Positions 1-4,913 of a stretch of 6,335 nucleotides of DNA are shown here, piece after piece. The stretch's first letter is position 1, and every line of letters starts with the position of its first letter. Source of the DNA: JALQXV01 sp051005235 (lineage in GTDB: Bacteria; Patescibacteriota; Saccharimonadia; Saccharimonadales; 2-12-FULL-41-12); the NCBI GenBank assembly GCA_051005235.1, contig JBPCJO010000011.1, positions 1 through 6,335 of the forward strand. The letters are read 5' to 3'. The translations under genes and the position numbers were made by a program. The notes under the pieces were generated by a model, which had not been told where the DNA came from, did not search any database, and saw only the letters and a program-made list of their open reading frames with translations.

Positions 1-194
1 GTCTCGGGAGCATTTGCAACATCATCAGCTTTTGTAGATTCACTAGTTGCTTGTTGGCTCGATGGGTTATTGGCTGTTTTGCTATTCTGGCGATTGTAAA
101 CGCTGTAACCAACAAAACCAAGTACAGCTACAACGGCAAGTACGACCACTAGTTCAACAGCAGAAAAACCAGATTGGTTAGTCGAGGTGCGCAT
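1..194 (-). CDS. Type IV pilin-like protein, N-terminal part (runs off window)
   Basis: The 64 visible codons begin with a short basic/polar leader (MRTSTNQSG), then a prepilin-peptidase type junction Gly9|Phe10 with Glu14 at mature position +5 (FSAVELVVV), then a hydrophobic helix to about residue 31 and a Ser/Asn/Gln-rich tail. This is the class III signal plus N-terminal helix of type IV pilins and pseudopilins, which are processed at the inner membrane face and assembled into a surface filament. The start is well supported: an AGAAGG Shine-Dalgarno (complement of 204-209) lies 9 bases upstream. The ATG overlaps the stop of the upstream gene as TAATG, so the two are probably translationally coupled. 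The globular part lies beyond position 1, so major pilin, minor pilin and pseudopilin cannot be told apart. The visible tail is low-complexity rather than a clear pilin body. Confidence 0.85.
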   Translation of the reverse strand, partial: MRTSTNQSGFSAVELVVVLAVVAVLGFVGYSVYNRQNSKTANNPSSQQATSESTKADDVANAPE

Positions 195-844
195 TATTGA
201 TTACCTTCTGTGTTGTTTTCGGTTGATGTTGTTGTGCCTTGGACAGACTTCACGCCGACAATGAGGTTCTTAACCGATGTCTTATAGGCTTTTAGAGCGT
301 CAATCTCTGATTTTAGTGCTACTTTGAAGCTACTAGCAGCACCTTTAGGGTCGGTGCCGTCACATTTGAATTCAATGCTTGTAGACTTAACGGCGTCTAC
401 CGCTGTTTGAGCAGCGGCTTTCTGGGTGGCTACATCTGCTACAAGAACGTCGTAATTACTGAGAGTTTTACCTTTATCTGCATAGAATTTCTCGGTTTTT
501 TCAGCAATAGAGCTGAACAAGTCTAATTGCTTTTGGCCACGGTCACTTATGCGAGCCATCTTGTTTGTAATTGCTTTTTCGCGGTTCTGACAAGACTTGA
601 GCTTAGCGTCTGATAGCTTTGTCTGAGCAGCTTCTTTCTTTTCGGCTGCTTTGGCTTGGGCAGTTGTTTTTTTACTTTCGGCTTGGCTTTTTACATCGCT
701 CGGTTGCTCGACTGTTGGTTGGGTTGATTGTGCATTAGCTTGTGGGCTTGGCGCTCCCAAAGCAATTGCAGGTACTCCGACTACTGTCATAGCAAACACA
801 CTGAGCGCTATAACTCCTGTTTTGTTCATTTGTATTTTCATCAT
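194..844 (-). CDS. Secreted or membrane-anchored Lys/Ala-rich coiled-coil protein
   Basis: A 216-residue protein of unrecognised function. Residues 1-30 form a signal peptide: basic start (MMKIQMNK), hydrophobic core about 10-29, small residues before an Ala/Pro region. Residues 31-60 are a Pro/Gln/Ser-rich spacer, 60-82 a Lys/Ala/Glu-rich coiled-coil stretch, and 83-200 a helical domain with just two cysteines, Cys85 and Cys161, which could form one disulfide outside the cell. The C-terminus is Thr/Asn-rich. The first ATG is supported by TAAGGA (complement of 854-859) 9 bases upstream; ATGs at codons 2 and 6 are less well placed. It is the first gene of the operon and its stop overlaps the pilin-like gene. 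From memory, similar proteins occur beside pilin genes in Saccharibacteria, which suggests a surface or pilus-associated role, but this is inference. Confidence 0.85.
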   Translation of the reverse strand: MMKIQMNKTGVIALSVFAMTVVGVPAIALGAPSPQANAQSTQPTVEQPSDVKSQAESKKTTAQAKAAEKKEAAQTKLSDAKLKSCQNREKAITNKMARISDRGQKQLDLFSSIAEKTEKFYADKGKTLSNYDVLVADVATQKAAAQTAVDAVKSTSIEFKCDGTDPKGAASSFKVALKSEIDALKAYKTSVKNLIVGVKSVQGTTTSTENNTEGNQ

Positions 845-884
845 CTTTTTTTATCCTTATTGGTAAGCATTATTGAGTAATTAA

Positions 885-913
885 AGTTTATGCTTATTTG
901 GGTATCAAATCAA
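885..913 (-). promoter_or_regulatory. Putative sigma70-type promoter of the coiled-coil/pilin operon
   Basis: On the minus strand TTGATT (complement of 908-913) and TAAACT (complement of 885-890) are separated by exactly 17 bases. Each hexamer matches the consensus at 4 of 6 positions. Transcription would start near 878, giving a leader of about 35 bases that contains the Shine-Dalgarno at 854-859. Predicted by eye only. Confidence 0.45.
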
Positions 914-948
914 GGTCTAAGGCTGGGGTATTTGAAGTGGCGTAGTCC

Positions 949-957
949 TGTTATACT
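949..957 (+). promoter_or_regulatory. Extended -10 promoter of the GH25-like gene
   Basis: TG at 949-950, one base, then TATACT at 952-957 make an extended -10 element (TGnTATACT). No good -35 hexamer sits at proper spacing, which extended -10 promoters tolerate. Transcription would start at about 963-965, two to four bases before the ATG at 967, so the mRNA is probably leaderless. This agrees with the absence of any Shine-Dalgarno before that ATG. Confidence 0.55.
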
Positions 958-966
958 AAGTGTTAT

Positions 967-1836
967 ATGAAAAAACTATTATCACTATTCACTTTATCAA
1001 TCTTTGTACTTGCCCTGACGCCTAGTGTCGCATTTGCAGCTAAGCCGACAGAAAACGCCGGTGCGAAGCCGCCTGCCAAAACACCGGAGTTAGTCGGATA
1101 CGATATATCGTATCCGCAGTGTGACAAGAGGCTACCAACTGACCAATACTTCGGTATTGTTGGCGTCAATGGCGGCACTGCTGCTGTTACAAACCCTTGT
1201 CTTGCCGAACAGCTGATATGGGCTAATAAATCAAAAACCGGCTCAAACCAACCAAAGATTCAGCTATATGTAAACACGGCTAATCCGGGCGAGGTTATAT
1301 CGCAAATCACGACTTGGCCAACCAGTAACACCGATAAAACTGGCTATACACCAGTAAACCCGTATGGTGACTGTACAGGTTTAAATGATCGCGCTTGTTC
1401 ATGGCAGTACGGCTGGAACCGCTCGGTTGAAGCCAACATAGATCGCTTTACTCCAGCCGCTCGGACTGCTGGAGTAAGCCAATCCGCTTCGGCGTATGTT
1501 TGGTGGCTCGACGTAGAAACAATGAATACATGGCAGTCTGGTTCTACCGAAGCACTTATTCGTAATACGGCAACACTAGAAGGCATGACAAGCTACTACA
1601 AAGCACAAGGTGCGGTTGTTGGCTTGTATTCTACAGCTGTCCAATGGGGAGAAATAACAGGCAATACAGTAAGCCCTACTAGTAATCTTAATGGTCTTGC
1701 GAACTGGCGTCCGAGTGGCGCAAGTTTAGCTAACGCGATTAATAACTGTGGTGTTCCACCACTTACTACAGGTGGTTATATCTCACTTACGCAATATGTG
1801 CAGAAAAATCTAGACCATAACCATTCTTGTATCTAA
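967..1836 (+). CDS. Secreted GH25-like (lysozyme-type TIM-barrel) protein
   Basis: A 289-residue exported protein. Residues 1-25 are a signal peptide (MKKLLSLF..., hydrophobic core, AFA cleavage box), followed by a Lys/Pro/Ala linker to about 40. The rest resembles the GH25/DUF1906-like glycosidase barrels common in Actinobacteria. YDISYPQC (45-52) puts Asp46 at the end of the first strand, and WWLDVET (179-185) supplies the Asp182-x-Glu184 pair that corresponds to the GH25 catalytic DxE. Other family-like motifs are GVNGG (66-70), YVNTANPG (101-108), QYGW (147-150), GLYST (219-223) and TQY (275-277). Six cysteines remain after the signal (52, 78, 136, 144, 261, 288), enough for three disulfides. 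A role in cleaving peptidoglycan or another glycan, perhaps on a host actinobacterium, is inferred. The ATG lacks a Shine-Dalgarno and is probably read from a leaderless mRNA. The gene also contains a long perfect palindrome. Confidence 0.85.
   Translation: MKKLLSLFTLSIFVLALTPSVAFAAKPTENAGAKPPAKTPELVGYDISYPQCDKRLPTDQYFGIVGVNGGTAAVTNPCLAEQLIWANKSKTGSNQPKIQLYVNTANPGEVISQITTWPTSNTDKTGYTPVNPYGDCTGLNDRACSWQYGWNRSVEANIDRFTPAARTAGVSQSASAYVWWLDVETMNTWQSGSTEALIRNTATLEGMTSYYKAQGAVVGLYSTAVQWGEITGNTVSPTSNLNGLANWRPSGASLANAINNCGVPPLTTGGYISLTQYVQKNLDHNHSCI
1095..1116. repeat. Perfect 22-bp palindrome inside the GH25-like gene
   Basis: The left arm CGGATACGATA is followed immediately, without a loop, by its exact reverse complement TATCGTATCCG, centred between 1105 and 1106. 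It encodes the conserved GYDISYP segment, and the minus strand therefore reads GYDISYP as well. It may be a protein-binding site, an RNA or DNA hairpin, or chance. Confidence 0.9.
1448..1477. repeat. Inverted repeat, 10-bp arms with 10-base loop
   Basis: TTACTCCAGC (1448-1457) and its exact complement GCTGGAGTAA (1468-1477) flank the 10-base loop 1458-1467 inside the GH25-like gene. No T-run follows, so it is not a terminator. Function unknown; it may simply be chance. Confidence 0.8.
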
Positions 1837-1838
1837 CC

Positions 1839-1970
1839 CTCACCGCCATTGCTTTATCGGCCGGAGTAACGACAATTGCAACAGATAACATTAAAGACTT
1901 TCAGGTATTTGAGGGGCTTTCGTTAATTAATCCATTCACAGGAGATTTATATGGCAGAAAAACAACGTAA
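1839..1970 (+). pseudogene. C-terminal remnant of a PIN-domain (VapC-like) protein
   Basis: The open frame from about 1839 to the TAA at 1968-1970 reads like the last 43 residues of a PIN-domain ribonuclease. It has a helix LTAIALSAG, a strand VTTIATDN and then IKDF, followed by FEGLSLINPF. The ATDNxKDF block matches the closing T-x-(D/N)-xx-DF signature, which carries the last acidic metal-site residue of VapC-type toxins, and the Gly-Leu...Asn-Pro ending is also typical. There is no ATG in this frame and a stop lies just upstream at 1818-1820. The N-terminal two thirds, with the other catalytic acids, are absent because the GH25-like gene occupies that sequence in another frame. I read it as a decayed fragment cut off at a recombination junction just after the GH25 stop. 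No antitoxin gene is visible. A short product from the TTG at 1827 is possible but unlikely. Confidence 0.6.
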
Positions 1971-2049
1971 ACCAGAACGCAGTAAATTTTGGCGGAACGT
2001 CGCGATTGGCGGTTTGGCACTGCTGGCGGCTGGCGCCATTATTAGTTAA
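1951..2049 (+). CDS. 32-residue single-helix membrane microprotein
   Basis: ATG at 1951 to TAA at 2047-2049 encodes 32 residues. The first half is polar and strongly basic (MAEKQRKPERSKFWRN); the second is one hydrophobic Gly/Ala/Leu/Ile helix (VAIGGLALLAAGAIIS), giving an N-in single-pass membrane topology by the positive-inside rule. Translation is supported by AGGAG at 1940-1944, six bases before the ATG and the best Shine-Dalgarno in this part of the window. The first 20 bases overlap the end of the PIN remnant in another frame, so the two may once have been coupled. I recognise no family. Size and charge pattern fit both small membrane toxins of the type I class and accessory membrane microproteins; neither is shown. 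The good ribosome site next to a clean stop is why I call it real. Confidence 0.6.
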   Translation: MAEKQRKPERSKFWRNVAIGGLALLAAGAIIS

Positions 2050-2108
2050 CCGACTTTTTTGTTAAAGTTAATTATTATTTAATCTTTGGCTGCTACTCTT
2101 TAGAGATC

Positions 2109-2678
2109 GTGACCACAAACTGCTTATTTTGTTCAAATATATTTACCACCAAACCAAGCTACCCTGCTAGAGGTTTGGGTAAATATTGTAGCATTAGCTG
2201 CAATAGCCTTCACAAGCGTAAAGGCCAAGCTTTCCTATGTGGAACGTGTGCTAGAGAAATTTATAGATCACTTAAAGATCAAAGGAAATCAAAAAGTAAT
2301 AAATTCTTTTGTACCAAAAGATGTCAAACAGTGTGGAGAAATTCAGTTTTATATACTGGGAAAAATCACAAGAATTGGAGAAATGGGATAACAGTTTACA
2401 GGGATATCCTTAGCCGAACAAAAGTCCCCTCGCAATGCGCTAAATGTACGACCCTAGACAAACGAATCTTGGCAGTGCATCATAAAGATAAGAACAGAAA
2501 GAATAATTCTGTTTCTAATTTGATATGGTTATGTCATAATTGTCATTTCCTAGTACATCACTATCTGGATGAATCAAAGGGTTATTTGGTGCCTGTAGCT
2601 CAGTCGGTTAGAGCGCCGGGTTGTGGTTCCGGAGGTCGGGAGTTCAATTCTCCTCAGGCACCCCATAAAAGACAATAA
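2109..2678 (+). CDS. Zinc-finger HNH endonuclease reading through tRNA-His
   Basis: A 189-codon ORF. Residues 5-31 and 44-72 form two zinc-finger-like units (C5-x2-C8 with C27-x3-C31; C44-x2-C47 with C68-x3-C72), probably for DNA binding. A GKNHKNWRNG linker (84-93) follows, then an HNH nuclease of the beta-beta-alpha metal type: C110-x2-C113, HHKDKN (124-129), Asn137 and C142-x2-C145-His146. The nuclease fold ends near residue 151 (base 2562). No stop occurs before the tRNA, so the last 30 codons (160-189) are tRNA sequence in frame plus HKRQ, ending at TAA 2676-2678; they cannot be a designed protein domain. The start is GTG, with no Shine-Dalgarno; TGCTACTCT at 2091-2099 could be an extended -10 for a leaderless mRNA. 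AT-richer than its neighbours. Probably a homing-type mobile gene targeting the tRNA region. Confidence 0.8.
   Translation: MTTNCLFCSNIFTTKPSYPARGLGKYCSISCNSLHKRKGQAFLCGTCAREIYRSLKDQRKSKSNKFFCTKRCQTVWRNSVLYTGKNHKNWRNGITVYRDILSRTKVPSQCAKCTTLDKRILAVHHKDKNRKNNSVSNLIWLCHNCHFLVHHYLDESKGYLVPVAQSVRAPGCGSGGREFNSPQAPHKRQ
2540..2567 (+). promoter_or_regulatory. Possible tRNA-His promoter inside the HNH gene
   Basis: TTGTCA (2540-2545, 5 of 6 to the -35 consensus), a 16-base spacer and TATCTG (2562-2567, 3 of 6 to the -10) would start transcription near 2574, about 14 bases before the tRNA. The -10 is weak. The alternative is co-transcription of the tRNA with the HNH gene. Confidence 0.25.
2589..2665 (+). 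tRNA. tRNA-His(GTG), with encoded CCA
   Basis: A full cloverleaf can be folded by hand: acceptor GTGCCTG (2589-2595) with CAGGCAC (2655-2661); D-stem GCTC/GAGC (2598-2601 and 2611-2614); anticodon stem CCGGG/TCCGG (2616-2620 and 2628-2632, one G-U pair) enclosing loop TTGTGGT, anticodon GTG; T-stem GGGAG/CTCCT (2638-2642 and 2650-2654) around TTCAATT. The discriminator is C73 (2662) and the base before the acceptor, 2588, is G. That G(-1):C73 pair is the identity mark of histidine tRNA and confirms the assignment. CCA is encoded at 2663-2665. The whole gene lies in frame inside the C-terminal part of the HNH ORF. Confidence 0.97.
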
Positions 2679-2681
2679 TAG

Positions 2682-2711
2682 AACAAAGGGGCTTTTGAGC
2701 CTCTTTTGTTT
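2682..2711 (+). terminator. Probable terminator after tRNA-His
   Basis: AACAAAGGGGCT (2682-2693) pairs with AGCC-TC-TTTTGTT (2698-2710) over a TTTG loop (2694-2697), with one G-U pair and one bulged T. The T-rich descending arm serves as the T-run. It sits 17 bases after the tRNA end and 96 bases before the next gene, so it would end the HNH/tRNA transcript. Confidence 0.6.
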
Positions 2712-2774
2712 AGCTACTGCTGTAAATAAATATACAGCCTAACGTTTTGCTTACTGTTAAAGTATTAGATACCT

Positions 2775-2984
2775 ATGCAAGATAGAAAATTATATCGCCG
2801 CCGTAACGACAAAGTCCTGATGGGACTGGCTGGCGGCATCGCTGATTATTTTAAAATTGACGCGACGGTAGTGAGGGTTTTATGTATAATTCTCGAGTTT
2901 GCCACCGCGGGACTGCTGATTATCGGCTACTTTATTGTAGCTTTGTTTGTACCTAAGGAGCCGGTTACCGCAAACAATGGCTAG
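2775..2984 (+). CDS. PspC-domain membrane protein
   Basis: A 69-residue protein that is almost entirely one PspC domain. It opens with KLYRRRNDKVLMGLAGGIADYF (residues 5-26), matching the family's KLYRS-x-xDK-x(3)-GVCGGLAEYF opening, followed by the KIDATVVRVLC segment and a hydrophobic membrane helix of about 36-59 (EFATAGLLIIGYFIVALFVP). PspC proteins are small inner-membrane proteins linked in proteobacteria to the phage-shock envelope stress response; free-standing versions in other phyla have no settled role. No other psp gene is visible here. No Shine-Dalgarno precedes the ATG; TGTTAAAGT at 2755-2763 may be an extended -10 giving a very short leader. The stop TAG (2982-2984) overlaps the stop of the convergent gene in one CTAG, and no separate terminator lies between them. 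Confidence 0.93.
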   Translation: MQDRKLYRRRNDKVLMGLAGGIADYFKIDATVVRVLCIILEFATAGLLIIGYFIVALFVPKEPVTANNG

Positions 2985-4900
2985 AGGTTGGCAATGAACT
3001 CTAGCGCTTCGGCGCGTTTAGTAATTGTTTTACGGGCGGCGTTTTCTACCGGGGCCAACAGAGTGTTTAGTACTTGACTGTCAAGCTTAGTGTCAGGCTG
3101 GGTAAGCGCGACGCGGGCACTGGCAATATGAGCATTAATCAGATTACAAACGTCGGGCATACAATCTTCCCACATTACAGAGCGTAGCGTAGTCAGCTCT
3201 TGTTCTAGGTTAATTGTTATGGGCTTTGTTGCTGTGTAACATCGACGCAGAGCCCTGTTAGCGACCGCGTTAATGTGCCCGGCGGCTAGATCTTCTTCCC
3301 AATCATGCGCATCGTCGTTAAGCTGGCGGGCGATTAAATAATGCTTAAAGAATTTGGTTAGTGCCTGCACGGTCGGCGAGTCATGCTCAAAGCCAGCCGC
3401 GTATAATACGCCCAGGCCAGAGATTGTGTGACCCAGTGAGCGGTCGGCTAACTGCCAATGATCGTTGTAGTCTGGTAGTTTTTCGATATATAGCTGCCCG
3501 GCTGTTACCGTAGCGCGGCAGTGAGCGAGCTCCCAGGCATTCGCGGCGTCTAAGCGATCCATGATGTGCAGCGCATTTGACTGAAAATCGGTGTTGGGTG
3601 GCAAGGTAGCGGCGAGTGCGTTAGACAGATATCGCAAACAAAAATTCGCAGCCGGTAGCATAGTTCGATCAGCCTCTCCATCTAAAAAATCGTCATACGT
3701 CGTGTAGGCCACCCAGCCCCACAAACTAATTGCCGATAATTGATAGCAGACGTTCAGTTCGACTTTTTTGTCGATGGCTTTTGCAATCACCCACGGCAAT
3801 AGTGCAACCTGGCCATCACGGTCAAGTTTTTTAATGCGACTAAAGATTGTGCTAAGGCCAGCCTTTAGCTCTGGAGCGGTCACCCTATCAATTACCTGGC
3901 TTATCTGGTTTTTCGCGGCAATATAATTTTTGCCAAGCTGCGGATTTTTAGCTATCAAGACAGCTTTTGGTTGATAGTTCCAGTACAGTGCGAGGGCCTC
4001 TAAACATAAGGCTGTGGTTAGTGACGCAGAACCGGCGTAGTGTGTCTTGCCATCTTTTGCGGGGTCGATACAAAGTTGGCCTGGTGGCCAAGAGCCGTTC
4101 GTCTGCTGGGCTTTTTGCAAGTGAGTAATGGCGGGCTTGAGCTTTGTCTTAGAATAGCCTAGACGTACCAGGGCGCTAATTACTAAAGCTGTCTGCATGG
4201 GCGTACGTTGATCTATATCTTTTAAGCCACTAGTAAGAATTTTTATTAGCGCAGGAACTTGAGCGCCACGATACCAGCGAGAGATAAAATAAATAATAGT
4301 GTACGGGTCAGAGTAGTACGGCGACGTAATACTGTCACTTTTAATAGCTTTTTCTATAAAGTCCACTACATTAGGCAACTCGATATTCTGCAAGGATAGA
4401 AAATAGCCAATATTGGCGTTAACAACCAGATCGTAATCGTGCCAGGTACTATTTTTTGCGTCGTTAGTTACCAGCCAGGTTCGATATGGACCGCCTTCGG
4501 TTTTTTCGGTTTCGATAAGCATGTGAGCAATCGATGCCAGTGCTTCGCCAGTGATTAATTTGGGATTAAATTTATATAGTGCCGCTAGGGCGCAAAAGGT
4601 ATCGTCTAGATCGTCCGGATACGGTTCAGATGTAAAATCTGCGTGGGTACGATCCCAATAATTATATGACCAGTGCTGGCTTTTCTGATTGATTAAAAAT
4701 TTGGTAATATTATTTTTAATGGCATCGGCGCATGGATGGCTTACTTCACAGAGAGCGCCTAGAATTAAGCTGGGGAAGAATGTGGTTTGTCTTGAATTAT
4801 CTTTTGTAAATACATTTTTTTGTGTACTGGAATAAGACATAAAGCCGCCATTTTTTAGTTGGGATTTTTGTATGAAGTTTAGGGCAGAGTTTAATGACAT
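2981..4900 (-). CDS. Two-domain terpene cyclase / isoprenoid synthase-like enzyme
   Basis: 639 residues from the ATG at 4898-4900, with AGTAGG (complement of 4905-4910) just upstream. An open frame continues to 5092 but only inside the kinase gene, so I reject that start. Residues 1-310 look like an alpha/alpha barrel of the prenyltransferase/squalene-cyclase repeat type: LNFIQKSQLKNGGF near the start, DDLDDTFCALAAL (96-108) with the class II acid motif D97-L-D-D-T, DLVVNANIGYFLSLQ (157-171), and a QW-like QTNGSW (266-271). Residues 365-639 look like an all-helical class I isoprenoid synthase: DDFLDGEAD (403-411, DDxxD) and NDDAHDWEED (528-537), like an NSE motif or the second Asp-rich motif of polyprenyl synthases. 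It may therefore cyclise a prenyl diphosphate by protonation and then ionise it, or make the chain and cyclise it. No signal peptide. No separate gamma domain is obvious. It lies 13 bases behind the histidine kinase. Product unknown. Confidence 0.75.
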   Translation of the reverse strand: MSLNSALNFIQKSQLKNGGFMSYSSTQKNVFTKDNSRQTTFFPSLILGALCEVSHPCADAIKNNITKFLINQKSQHWSYNYWDRTHADFTSEPYPDDLDDTFCALAALYKFNPKLITGEALASIAHMLIETEKTEGGPYRTWLVTNDAKNSTWHDYDLVVNANIGYFLSLQNIELPNVVDFIEKAIKSDSITSPYYSDPYTIIYFISRWYRGAQVPALIKILTSGLKDIDQRTPMQTALVISALVRLGYSKTKLKPAITHLQKAQQTNGSWPPGQLCIDPAKDGKTHYAGSASLTTALCLEALALYWNYQPKAVLIAKNPQLGKNYIAAKNQISQVIDRVTAPELKAGLSTIFSRIKKLDRDGQVALLPWVIAKAIDKKVELNVCYQLSAISLWGWVAYTTYDDFLDGEADRTMLPAANFCLRYLSNALAATLPPNTDFQSNALHIMDRLDAANAWELAHCRATVTAGQLYIEKLPDYNDHWQLADRSLGHTISGLGVLYAAGFEHDSPTVQALTKFFKHYLIARQLNDDAHDWEEDLAAGHINAVANRALRRCYTATKPITINLEQELTTLRSVMWEDCMPDVCNLINAHIASARVALTQPDTKLDSQVLNTLLAPVENAARKTITKRAEALEFIANL

Positions 4901-4913
4901 TGAACCTACTTGT

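Noticed and set aside
651..866. Plus-strand 71-codon hydrophobic ORF opposite the coiled-coil gene
   Set aside because: Its hydrophobicity mirrors the signal peptide and Lys/Ala repeats of the opposite strand; there is no ribosome site.
963..1178. Minus-strand 71-codon ORF containing GYDISYP
   Set aside because: The motif appears only because the 22-bp palindrome reads the same on both strands; the rest is a shadow of the GH25-like gene.
1344..1586. Minus-strand 80-codon ORF
   Set aside because: A shadow of the GH25-like gene, with no start signals or family-like motifs.
2064..2087. AT-rich hairpin between the microprotein and the HNH gene
   Set aside because: The stem is AT-only apart from one G-C end pair and has a bulge; too weak for a terminator or riboswitch.
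2588..2678. C-terminal 30 residues of the HNH ORF as a functional protein tail
   Set aside because: They are the in-frame translation of the tRNA-His gene; the sequence is fully explained by tRNA structure.
3001..3021. GCGC-TTCG-GCGC hairpin followed by T-rich sequence, as a terminator for the PspC gene
   Set aside because: The stem is only 4 bp with a mismatch or bulge beyond it, and no real T-run follows at once; it lies in coding sequence of the opposite gene.
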